Shown here piece by piece: positions 24,585-33,203 of a stretch of 53,524 nt of DNA (positions are counted from its first letter, which is position 1; each line of letters begins with the position of its first letter). The stretch is from Gammaproteobacteria bacterium. GTDB taxonomy: Bacteria > Pseudomonadota > Gammaproteobacteria > SZUA-152. The DNA lies in contig JAADGF010000047.1 in NCBI GenBank assembly GCA_013152545.1, forward strand, positions 1 to 53,524, in the 5' to 3' direction. Both the position numbers and the translations under genes were made by a program. The notes beneath the pieces are model-generated. The model saw nothing but the letters and a program-made list of their open reading frames with translations. It did no database searches and was not told where the DNA came from.

Positions 24585-25682
24585 TCATTGCGCTTGTTCG
24601 GCGTCTGGTAAAGGTTTGCTCCAAATTATATTGTTAGATGGTTGGTTTTCAAAATAGACTCGGTTCTTTAAATTGGGGGTCATATGAATTGTGCCATCGC
24701 TGGTGATTAACATAACGCCGGATACACCCATTGACACTGCAACGCTATACCAATCGTTAACACCGGCAATTAATAACGCTGTTGCTGCGGCGTCTGCGCG
24801 ATCCGCTTTAGCGTCAAACACGGTGACGGATGCCACACCCTGAGTAGGGTAACCGGTATGGGGGTCAAGGATGTGATGGTAGCGGACACCATCATATTCA
24901 AAAAAGCGTTCGTAATCCCCTGAGGTGAAAACGCTCTCATCCCCCTGGACATCCACCGCAGCCAACACGCCCTCTCCTCGCGGATTTCGGATGCCGATGC
25001 GCCATGCACGTTCACCATGTCGGCCAATCGCCCGAAGGTCTCCCCCAGCATTAATGATTGCGTTCTCAATTCCTAGCGCTTGCAGGTGTTCAATGGCCAT
25101 ATCCACTGCAATGCCTTTTGCAAAACCACCAAAATCTAATTGAACAGCCGGGTTGACGCTCCTTATTTGAATGCCCTCAAGGATAATGTCATCCATTGTT
25201 GGTGCTAATGCGACAATTGCTTTAATTGCTGCGTCGCTGGGGGGAGGGCCCTCAGCGGGGGTGTCGGTGGCGAACCCCCATAGATGGATCAGTCGACCGA
25301 TTGCGGGATTAAATCGATACCCACTGGCCCGGGATAACACGGCACTACGCTTGATTAAGGGGATGAGTGAAGGGCCAACAGTAAATTTTTCTTCGCTGGG
25401 CAGCAGTTGATTTACTCGCCCTAAAGAGCTGGGTTTCCATGTATGCCAAGTGCGGTGCATAAATGCAAAATCTTTGGCGATCAAGGCGACGACCTGGCGT
25501 GCTTTATCTTCATTTACTCCCCATATTTTTACGTCAATCAAGGTGCCAAACTCTAAAAACTGTTCGTAATATACCCCGGAGGATTTAGAGCAGGACCCCA
25601 GCAAAAGCATCAGAGTAATAGCTAATGAAACACAAACCCCCCGTTTTTTGGTAAACGTTTGTTTTGGATGAGAGAAATGCAT
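24585..25682 (-). CDS. apbE: FAD:protein FMN transferase (ApbE lipoprotein)
   Basis: ApbE attaches FMN to Ser/Thr of periplasmic redox proteins. The 365-residue protein starts with a lipoprotein signal ending LLLGSC-S (Cys about residue 31). The ApbE domain has LDFGGFAKGIAVDMAIEHL, NAIINAGGDLRAIGRHG and the C-terminal HHILDPHTGYP and ADAAATALLIAG motifs, which bind Mg2+ and FAD. The likely flavinylated target is not in this window: no Nqr/Rnf or FMN-binding-domain gene is present. Confidence 0.93.
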   Translation of the reverse strand: MHFSHPKQTFTKKRGVCVSLAITLMLLLGSCSKSSGVYYEQFLEFGTLIDVKIWGVNEDKARQVVALIAKDFAFMHRTWHTWKPSSLGRVNQLLPSEEKFTVGPSLIPLIKRSAVLSRASGYRFNPAIGRLIHLWGFATDTPAEGPPPSDAAIKAIVALAPTMDDIILEGIQIRSVNPAVQLDFGGFAKGIAVDMAIEHLQALGIENAIINAGGDLRAIGRHGERAWRIGIRNPRGEGVLAAVDVQGDESVFTSGDYERFFEYDGVRYHHILDPHTGYPTQGVASVTVFDAKADRADAAATALLIAGVNDWYSVAVSMGVSGVMLITSDGTIHMTPNLKNRVYFENQPSNNIIWSKPLPDAEQAQ

Positions 25683-25788
25683 AAGAAGTTGTTTGTCCAG
25701 TCAATATCAACGTGCTGTGGCTCGTAATCTGGACCATAAAATTAAGTGATTGAGCCTAATTTTAGCGGTGCCGTGATCCCGCTGAAGG

Positions 25789-26736
25789 CTAATGATTAAC
25801 GATGCCTTCAATTGCATCCATCACTTGAGCGCTAATGTTGAGGTTATAAATATTGTCCAGTTCCCGAATGCAGGTGGGGCTTGTGACGTTGATTTCTGTT
25901 AAATAGTTGCCAATGATGTCCAAGCCGACGAAAAGTAAGCCTTTATTTTTTAATAAAGGGCTGACTTCTTTGCAAATCCATCGATCTCTATCGGTGAGTT
26001 CGACTCCCTTTCCGGTACCGCCAATGGCCAAGTTACCCCGATTGTCGCCTTTGGGTGGGATTCGGGCAAGTGCATAAGGTATTGGGTCGCCGTTGATGAG
26101 CAATATACGTTTGTCACCCTTTACAATTTCAGGGATGTATTGTTGCACCATGACTGTTTTGTGTTGGTATTGCGTGAGTGATTCAATAATAACATTCGTA
26201 TTGAGGTCGCCCTGCGTGACACGGAATATTGAGGCCCCCCCCATGCCATCTAATGGTTTTAGTATCACATCATGATATTGTTGAATAAATGCTTTTATTC
26301 GGTCTGCATTACTGGTAACCAAGGTAGGGGGCGCGCATTGGGGGAACCAAGCAGTTGCCAGCTTTTCATTGGTATCTCGCAATGACTGAGATTTGTTAAC
26401 CACTAAGGTGCCGGATTGTTCTGCTAGTTCCAATATGTAGGTTGCGTAGATATACGCCATGTTGAATGGTGGGTCTTTGCGCATTAAAATGACATCTAAG
26501 TCTGACAGTGCGCGCGTTTCTTTTTCACCTTTCTGGAACCACTGGTCAGGGTGGTCAGTGACGTGCAATGCCTGCATGCTGGCGAAACTTTGACCATCGC
26601 GCACTATTAAATCGTCTAATTCCATATAAAATATTGGCCATGATCTGGTTTGGGCTTCCAGCAGCATGGCGAACGTACTATCCTTTTGAATGGTAATGGT
26701 CTCGATTGGATCCATTACAACACCAAGTTTAATCAT
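25789..26736 (-). CDS. gshB: glutathione synthetase
   Basis: GshB adds glycine to gamma-glutamylcysteine. The 315-residue protein begins MIKLGVVMDPIETITIQKDS, typical of the proteobacterial enzyme, and has ATP-grasp motifs DVILKPLDGMGGASIFRV, GDKRILLINGDPIPYALAR, and the terminal FVGLDIIGNYLTEINVTSPT. It is divergent from the pilG operon, the same neighbourhood as in Pseudomonas. Confidence 0.96.
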   Translation of the reverse strand: MIKLGVVMDPIETITIQKDSTFAMLLEAQTRSWPIFYMELDDLIVRDGQSFASMQALHVTDHPDQWFQKGEKETRALSDLDVILMRKDPPFNMAYIYATYILELAEQSGTLVVNKSQSLRDTNEKLATAWFPQCAPPTLVTSNADRIKAFIQQYHDVILKPLDGMGGASIFRVTQGDLNTNVIIESLTQYQHKTVMVQQYIPEIVKGDKRILLINGDPIPYALARIPPKGDNRGNLAIGGTGKGVELTDRDRWICKEVSPLLKNKGLLFVGLDIIGNYLTEINVTSPTCIRELDNIYNLNISAQVMDAIEGIVNH

Positions 26737-26779
26737 GATGATGCATCCTGTTGTCGATATAATGTTTAGCTGCCATTAT

Positions 26780-26956
26780 CCTAAATTACTCAGTTGAATC
26801 TACTGCGAAGGCCTATAACACAGAATCTAAAAGACTTATTGGGATTTTCTGAACATCACCGTACGGGTGATATGCTGTCGTCCAAAAAATCCCAATAAGT
26901 CTTTTACCTTCAGCGCCCTACATTGCTCTCGCGATGATTCAGCTGATTAATTTAGG
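26780..26956. repeat. family B intergenic element, copy B2
   Basis: The ends CCTAAATTACTCAGTTGAAT and GATTCAGCTGATTAATTTAGG form a 21-bp terminal inverted repeat with two mismatches. Inside, AAAAGACTTATTGGGATTTT is repeated as its perfect 20-base complement before TCTTTTACC..., so the element folds into a long hairpin. It shares blocks with B1. Confidence 0.8.
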
Positions 26957-28464
26957 ATTATAGTCAATCAAATAAGTGTCGGAACTTCCCATAGAACTTC
27001 CCATATCGGAAAAAACAGCCATATTGGAAAAACAGGCCACACATAATACAATACAAGCTTGTATAAGTGGTATTATGAGTCAATCGTTCAATCCAAAGCC
27101 TATCGTTCAACATCATTGATGGTATACCGTTTGTTTATTACTATTTATTAGCATATTAGCAACCGACAAAGCTAGTCGGGCTGAAAAAAGGTATCCCAGT
27201 CCCTTCTTTAGGGTGTAGTAAACAGTGGCCATAATGCAAAGGGTAACATTCTCACTCATCAACAGAACTCAGCGGCGAGTGCTGTGTGTACGAAATGTGA
27301 TCATGCGGTTGCTGATGATTGCTGAGATTAGTTATCTAATATCAAACGAACCGGGGTAATGGCAGAAATACTGGCTTACTTAAGGATAAAAGTCCATGTT
27401 GTTGATTAAGCCCTTGAGCGTCAAAGTACTTATGTTTAGAATGCGTTCAATTATTGTAACGATTCAGCCTGATCATTTATGATATTCCTTGAGGTGCTCC
27501 TAATTTGGGCGACAATCTATAATCAATCGCCGCAGCGGCCTGAATTATGTCAAGCATAAGAATATAAGTTGTGGGTAGTAGCGCTACAGTTAAGTTGTTT
27601 GATTACTCGCTGTTTTTATGTTGGGCGCCATTTTTTGATCATGATGGCATTGATACTACGGATAGATGCATAAAAAAGTACAGCGCTGAAATGATTGAAA
27701 AGACTTTCTTTCCGGCGAGCGTAGAAAAATTGATGGGATGTGTCGTTAGGTGAGCGGTTTCTTACTCAGCCGGGTGGTCGCGTCAGAGAGTAAGGCAATA
27801 ATAATTATAGTTAAGCAAGGTAATAAAATGGGGGAGACAAGTACGTAACAGGTTCGTTATTAACATGATAAGCAATATGTTTATCTTAAACCGGCATTAA
27901 GTGTAACAGCAGATGAACCAAAATTACAGAGTGATGGTTCATGAAACAGTGTCAGGTTGGTTATTTAACGCATATTTTATAGCTATTTAACCGAGTTAAT
28001 ACTGCTTGTGTATGGGTTTTTTTTGTTCATTTGATAAGTTTCGGTTGCACGCAGTAGGGAATGTTGTTAGAAACTAATTGAGTATTGATACAAACAAGCA
28101 CACTATTTGCATTAAATTGCAACAAATAGTGTCATTGGAAGATACTCGACTAAAGTTATAAAGTGGATACGCCGATAAATGCTTTGAATCAAGGCTTTGA
28201 TTTTGTTATGCAATGGTGGCGAGTCAGTTCGCAGTTGGTGGTATCGTGCAACAGGTGGTGGATTGGTGTTGTAGCTACGGACCAAGTGGGAGTCGTCAAG
28301 ATCAAAACAGGGAGATTTAGGGTTGGGGTATTGTCTGGTCGTTAGGCATCGTGTAGTTGAGACGTATCAGTAGACTCTTTCTAAACCCGGCAGGTTCCGA
28401 CAGAAGGGATACTGTTTTATCGATGAAACATAGGCTTTAAGAGAACACTTATTGAGGTGGCGTG
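26957..28464. other. 1.5-kb gene-poor region upstream of pilG
   Basis: No convincing protein is encoded: short frames at 27571-27753 and 28163-28345 have no recognisable features. Visible structure includes a direct repeat of GGAAAAA(A)CAG(G)CC around 27008-27038, a 14-bp palindrome ATACAAGCTTGTAT (27051-27064), and a hairpin at 28100-28132. The region should hold the Pil-Chp promoter, which I could not place. Confidence 0.5.
28100..28132. repeat. 10-bp inverted repeat upstream of pilG
   Basis: ACACTATTTG (28100-28109) and CAAATAGTGT (28123-28132) are perfect complements with a 13-base loop. There is no T-tract. It could be an operator or leader hairpin of the pil-chp operon about 330 bases downstream. 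Confidence 0.4.
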
Positions 28465-28869
28465 GTGGCAAACGAAGCAGCAGTAGCACCGTTGACCGGT
28501 ATTAAGGTGATGGTGATAGATGACAGTAAAACGATACGAAGAACTGCCGAGACATTATTGAAAAAGGCCGGTTGTGATGTGGTGACAGCAACGGATGGTT
28601 TTGAGGCGCTATCGAAGATTACGGACCAAAACCCAGATGTCATCTTTATTGATATTATGATGCCGCGTTTGGACGGTTATCAAACCTGTGCATTAATTAA
28701 GAATAACCATATTTACAAGAATACCCCCGTTATTCTGTTGACCAGTAAGGATGGTTTATTTGATCGTGCACGAGGGCGTATCGTCGGATCTGATCAATAT
28801 TTAACCAAGCCCTTCACGAAAGATGAATTACTGGGTGCGATTACGACTCACGTAGGTGCGACACATTAA
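28465..28869 (+). CDS. pilG: twitching motility response regulator PilG
   Basis: PilG is a single-domain CheY-like regulator that, when phosphorylated by ChpA, promotes pilus extension. The receiver domain covers almost the whole 134 residues: the acidic pocket in VMVIDDSKTIRRTAE, the phospho-Asp in DVIFIDIMMPRLDGYQ, Thr in VILLTSKDG and Lys in LTKPFTKDEL. GTG 28465 is preferred (GAGG seven bases upstream); the adjacent GTG 28462 is possible. It is first in the pilGHIJK-chpABC operon. Confidence 0.95.
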   Translation: MANEAAVAPLTGIKVMVIDDSKTIRRTAETLLKKAGCDVVTATDGFEALSKITDQNPDVIFIDIMMPRLDGYQTCALIKNNHIYKNTPVILLTSKDGLFDRARGRIVGSDQYLTKPFTKDELLGAITTHVGATH

Positions 28870-28986
28870 AAATAATTTACTTTTTTATTTCAATGCCGTT
28901 AGGGTTAGGGACTATACAATCGGGTAACGTTGCATTATTAAATGCCAGAATTGCGTTTAAACCTCTAACTAAGGGAGAGCTTTTTA

Positions 28987-29352
28987 ATGCCGAATATACT
29001 AATTGTTGACGATTCACCAACAGAGATTCATGTCTTAAAAACCATGCTGGAAAAAAACGGCTTTAATGTATCTGCAGCGAATAGTGGTGAAGAAGGCATT
29101 GAAAAGGCAAAATCAGAAAAACCTGACCTGATTTTAATGGATGTGGTTATGCCTGGCATGAATGGTTTTCAGGCATCCCGGGAAATTACCAGTAATCCTG
29201 ATACCAGTGGTATACCGGTAATCATCGTGAGCACAAAAGACCAGGAAACCGATAAGCTTTGGGGGCTTCGTCAAGGCGCCAAAGACTATATTACCAAACC
29301 TGCCAAAGAGAAAGACTTGATTGGCAAAATAAATACACTGCTAGGAAGTTAA
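28987..29352 (+). CDS. pilH: twitching motility response regulator PilH
   Basis: The 121-residue CheY-like protein has the acidic pair in ILIVDDSPTEIHVL, the phospho-Asp in DLILMDVVMPGMNGFQ, and Lys in YITKPAKEKDL. In Pseudomonas PilH opposes or buffers PilG signalling and affects retraction and cAMP. GGGAG lies just upstream of ATG 28987. Gene order matches Pseudomonas exactly. Confidence 0.95.
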   Translation: MPNILIVDDSPTEIHVLKTMLEKNGFNVSAANSGEEGIEKAKSEKPDLILMDVVMPGMNGFQASREITSNPDTSGIPVIIVSTKDQETDKLWGLRQGAKDYITKPAKEKDLIGKINTLLGS

Positions 29353-29365
29353 AGGCATCTACAGC

Positions 29366-29911
29366 ATGGTCACCAGCACGCACAAATTGCCGATCCAACT
29401 GTTGTTTGATATTGAGCAACGATGCAAAAAAGTAGCGAAGGGTTTACCGCAGCGTGTCACCGTGACAGAATCCTGGACCGGAATTAGTTTTAAAATTGCT
29501 AATATCAATCTGGTTGCACCCCTTAAACAAGTTAACGAAATACTCCATTACCCGAAGCTCACCGCTGTGCCGGGTACTCAACCTTGGGTTAAAGGCGTTG
29601 CCAATATCCGTGGAACATTACTTTCTATAATGGATTTGCAAGGGTTTTTGAGTGAAAAGCCGCATTCCATTACTCCCCAATCACGCGTGCTCGTGATTAA
29701 ACGCGACGAATTCTCTGTTGGTTTGCTGGTTAACGAGGTTATGGGTTTGCGGCATTTCAAAGATGAAGAAAAAGTGACGACAGTATCGCGTTTTGATGAG
29801 TCCCTACGCGACTATATACACGGCGCATTTTGCCAGAATGGTGAAGAGACGCTGGTTTTTAGCATGTCTGCCTTGACGGGCAATCCCGGTTTTTTTCAAG
29901 TAGCTGTTTAG
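29366..29911 (+). CDS. pilI: CheW-like adaptor PilI
   Basis: PilI couples the receptor PilJ to the kinase ChpA. The 181-residue protein is a single CheW domain (about 35-175), with VAPLKQVNEILHYPKLTAVP, PWVKGVANIRGTLLSIMDLQ and VGLLVNEVMGLRHF. It follows pilH by 13 bases and precedes pilJ. Confidence 0.93.
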   Translation: MVTSTHKLPIQLLFDIEQRCKKVAKGLPQRVTVTESWTGISFKIANINLVAPLKQVNEILHYPKLTAVPGTQPWVKGVANIRGTLLSIMDLQGFLSEKPHSITPQSRVLVIKRDEFSVGLLVNEVMGLRHFKDEEKVTTVSRFDESLRDYIHGAFCQNGEETLVFSMSALTGNPGFFQVAV

Positions 29912-30145
29912 CAAGGTTTTTTGGATAATTAAAGTCGATATTGCTAAGGATGGTGTTGAGTGTTTTACCGATGACGTCTGGGTCTAATGTTAATCGGTGA
30001 AGCGAATGAAGAAAGTACTTTATACGTAGCGTGTATGATTTGAATGACATCGTTAAGCATTTGGTTAGGCACACTATTTTAATTGTCAGGTAATAGTTTT
30101 GACTGTTTATTTTACATTAAATTTGATTGGGCAGGAGCCGCGTTT

Positions 30146-32167
30146 ATGATTACCGCACCCTCTAGTAAATTCGCCGTAGATAAAGGTCTACTCGTAATAG
30201 GCGCTTTATTAACCGCCTTGATATTTGCCTTTGCGATAACGTTTAACTACGTAGCAACGCATACCAGCCAGGATAAAGAATACATTAATATTACTGGTGA
30301 GCAACGTGTACTCTCACAAAGTATCGTGAAGGATGCGGTGGAATCTTCCAGTGCTAACGTTGAGGCATTTAAAGACCTCAAGCAAATTCGTAATATGTTT
30401 GAGGAAAATCTCAACTATTTGCGTGACGGTAATCCCGAAGCTAATTTGCCACCCTCTCCCAGTAGCGTGTCGGCGGAACTTGAATCCGTTGCTGATCTTT
30501 GGGCGGAATTTGGTACCAATGCTGACACAATTTTGCAGGCTGAAGGTACCATACGTATGTTAAGTGAGTTTGTTGGTGCAGTAAATGAAACCATGCCCAC
30601 GTTGTTGGCAGTATCGGATGAGGTGGTGAGTATCATGATTGAATCTGGCGCTAATGCCAGTCAGGTTTATGTGGCGAGTCGCCAGCTCATGTTAATACCC
30701 CGGATTTCTGTAAATGCCAATAAAGTACTCCAGGGTGGGCAAGGTGCGGCGTCTGCGGCAGACCGGTTTGGCCGGGATGCAGCGTTATTTGGCCGGGTGC
30801 TTGATGCCATGATCAAGGGCAATAAGAAGATGAATATTCGGCGTGTACGAGACCCGGATGCGCGGGATAAATTAGCTGAAGTGGCCGAATTATTTGAAAC
30901 GGTGCATGATTTGGTGGGCCGCATCCTCGACCAGACACCAACCTTGTTTGAGGCGCAAGATGCATCAAATAACATGGTATTGAAAAGTAAAGAATTACTT
31001 GGTTTGACAACGGAGCTTATGCAAGCTTACACCCGATTGGAAGACGAGCGTCCGGTTAGCGCCGCTACCGGTTATCTCTTGGGTATTGCAGCGGTCATTA
31101 TGTTGGTTGTGTTAGGTTACAAATTAATGGGTGAAACCCGCCGGCGCTTAGTTGAAACCGCTGAAAATAATCGGCGGAGTCAGGATGCGATTATGCGTCT
31201 GTTGGATGAGATTGGTGATTTGGCGAGTGGCGATTTAACCGCGCAAGCTACGGTAACGGAAGACATCACGGGTGCTATTGCTGACGCGATTAACTATGCT
31301 ATTGATGCTTTGCGTAACCTGGTATCCACCATTAACGAAACAACGGTACAGGTATCATCAGCCGCACAGGAAACGCAGGCAACGGCAATGCACCTAGCCG
31401 AAGCGAGTGACCATCAGGCTGAACAAATTACAGCCGCCAGTGCTGCTATTAATGAAATGGCAATCTCCATTGAGCATGTATCCAACAACTCAGCTGAATC
31501 CTCCGAGGTTGCGCATAAATCGGTGGATATTGCGAAAAATGGTGCAAAAGCGGTACAAGACACAATCCGTGGTATGGATGCTATTCGTGAACAAATTCAG
31601 GAAACCTCAAAACGGATTAAGCGCTTGGGTGAGAGTTCGCAGGAAATTGGTGATATGGTCGAGCTGATTAACGATATTGCTGATCAAACCAATATTCTGG
31701 CGTTGAATGCGGCGATTCAGGCGGCGATGGCCGGTGAATCAGGGCGTGGTTTTGCGGTAGTTGCAGATGAAGTACAACGTCTTGCTGAAAAATCCACTGA
31801 CGCGACAAAACAAATTGAAGCATTGGTTAAGACGATTCAATCAGATACAAATGAAGCGGTGGCTTCTATGGAACAAAGTACATCCGGTGTTGTAAAAGGG
31901 GCGCAATTGGCGCTTCGTGCAGGTGAATCGCTCGAAGAAATTGAAAATGTATCGGCTCACCTTGCGGATCTGACTCAAAGTATTACTGATTCTGCACAGC
32001 AACAAGCAACAGCCGCTTCCAGTATTTCTGAAAGTATGAACGTTATTCAGGAAGTGACAACTCAAACATCAGCGGGTACCAACGAAACCTCTGCATCCAT
32101 TGGTAACCTGGCTGATTTATCTAACGAACTTAGGAAGTCAGTATCTGGATTTAAGTTGCCAGAGTAG
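30146..32167 (+). CDS. pilJ: methyl-accepting chemotaxis protein PilJ
   Basis: PilJ is the pole-localised receptor of the Pil-Chp system. From ATG 30146 (GGAG eight bases upstream) it has 673 residues: a first membrane helix (about 12-37), a periplasmic region with two PilJ-type helical modules, a second helix near 305-325 ([20 protein letters not shown]), HAMP, and the cytoplasmic signalling domain. The hairpin tip is [20 protein letters not shown]; it contains AAMAG where many receptors have AARAG. A start at 30083 would add 21 residues without a ribosome-binding site. Confidence 0.95.
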   Translation: MITAPSSKFAVDKGLLVIGALLTALIFAFAITFNYVATHTSQDKEYINITGEQRVLSQSIVKDAVESSSANVEAFKDLKQIRNMFEENLNYLRDGNPEANLPPSPSSVSAELESVADLWAEFGTNADTILQAEGTIRMLSEFVGAVNETMPTLLAVSDEVVSIMIESGANASQVYVASRQLMLIPRISVNANKVLQGGQGAASAADRFGRDAALFGRVLDAMIKGNKKMNIRRVRDPDARDKLAEVAELFETVHDLVGRILDQTPTLFEAQDASNNMVLKSKELLGLTTELMQAYTRLEDERPVSAATGYLLGIAAVIMLVVLGYKLMGETRRRLVETAENNRRSQDAIMRLLDEIGDLASGDLTAQATVTEDITGAIADAINYAIDALRNLVSTINETTVQVSSAAQETQATAMHLAEASDHQAEQITAASAAINEMAISIEHVSNNSAESSEVAHKSVDIAKNGAKAVQDTIRGMDAIREQIQETSKRIKRLGESSQEIGDMVELINDIADQTNILALNAAIQAAMAGESGRGFAVVADEVQRLAEKSTDATKQIEALVKTIQSDTNEAVASMEQSTSGVVKGAQLALRAGESLEEIENVSAHLADLTQSITDSAQQQATAASSISESMNVIQEVTTQTSAGTNETSASIGNLADLSNELRKSVSGFKLPE

Positions 32168-32259
32168 TAACCGTAGTAACTACGTAAAATTAAAATATTA
32201 CGTTATTGGGTGGAAATTACTGGCGTTTTTGGAGCAATGCAGTCAAGCATGGATGTTTA

Positions 32260-33186
32260 ATGATGAGTACAGCCGTATCTTTTTTAGATGAAGATGTGAT
32301 GAAACCGGACGTTAATGAGTTGCCAAGCAGGCGCAAGTCCGCCCTGAAATTATTTCCTGAAATGGGAAAGTATCAGTTTGAACAATGGGTTGATCTGTTG
32401 GAAAAGCGAACTGGTATGCGATTGCCCTATAATCGCCGCTCTTTTTTGGTTACTAATCTGAGTATCCGTATGCGGCAGTTGGGTTTTGGTGATTACCAAG
32501 ATTATTATGACCATCTTCATTCAGGCCGTGACGGTCATGTGGAATGGGATAAGTTGGTACATTATCTTACTGTTCATGAAACGCGGTTTTTGCGTCATGA
32601 AGAATCTTTAGCACTTATTCGGGATTGCTATTTACCTCAGTCCCCCTCCGAGACCAGGGGTCGGCCGACAACCATTCATGTGTGGAGTGTAGGTTGTTCC
32701 ACGGGTGAAGAGCCCTACAGTGTTGCCATGACTATCGATGATCAGATGCGTAAAGTTGGTCATGAGTTTTATCTTGGTGTGATTGCTAGTGATATTAGTC
32801 GTAGTGCAATAGCCGTAGGGCGTGCTGGTTTTTACAGTAAAAACCAGGTGAAAGCGATTACTCCAGAGTGGTTGTCACGATATTTTGTTACCTTGCCCGA
32901 CGGGCGTTATCAAGTAGCACAGGAACTGCGGCAGCGTGTGTGCTTTAATCACGTGAATGTCGTTGATATGGAGGAGTCTACTATCGGTGCCATGGACATT
33001 ATCGTGTGTCAAAATTTGCTGATTTATTATGATAAAGAAAGGCGTATCGATATTGTTAATAAGTTTGTTGATCATTTAACACCAGGGGGGATATTAGTAC
33101 TGGGCGTAGGCGAGTTAATTAATTGGAGTCATCCTGATATGAAACGCCTAAATTATGCCAACACCCTGGCTTTCAGGCACAAGTAA
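32260..33186 (+). CDS. pilK: CheR-type methyltransferase PilK
   Basis: PilK transfers methyl groups from S-adenosylmethionine to glutamates of PilJ. The 308-residue protein has the CheR N-terminal helical domain (about 30-100) and the SAM domain with VWSVGCSTGEEPYSVAM, a later ASDISRSAI, and CQNLLIYYDKERRIDIVNKF. ATG 32260 was chosen; ATG 32263 is equally possible and a TTG at 32206 less so. The upstream signal is weak (GGATG). Confidence 0.92.
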   Translation: MMSTAVSFLDEDVMKPDVNELPSRRKSALKLFPEMGKYQFEQWVDLLEKRTGMRLPYNRRSFLVTNLSIRMRQLGFGDYQDYYDHLHSGRDGHVEWDKLVHYLTVHETRFLRHEESLALIRDCYLPQSPSETRGRPTTIHVWSVGCSTGEEPYSVAMTIDDQMRKVGHEFYLGVIASDISRSAIAVGRAGFYSKNQVKAITPEWLSRYFVTLPDGRYQVAQELRQRVCFNHVNVVDMEESTIGAMDIIVCQNLLIYYDKERRIDIVNKFVDHLTPGGILVLGVGELINWSHPDMKRLNYANTLAFRHK

Positions 33187-33203
33187 TAGATTAAGGTGCA
33201 TTC

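Noticed and set aside
27571-27753. 60-codon frame in the gap before pilG
   Set aside because: No ribosome-binding site worth noting, no recognisable motifs, and its length is expected by chance in 1.5 kb.
28163-28345. 60-codon frame just upstream of pilG
   Set aside because: Composition is unlike neighbouring genes, with no motif or start signal.
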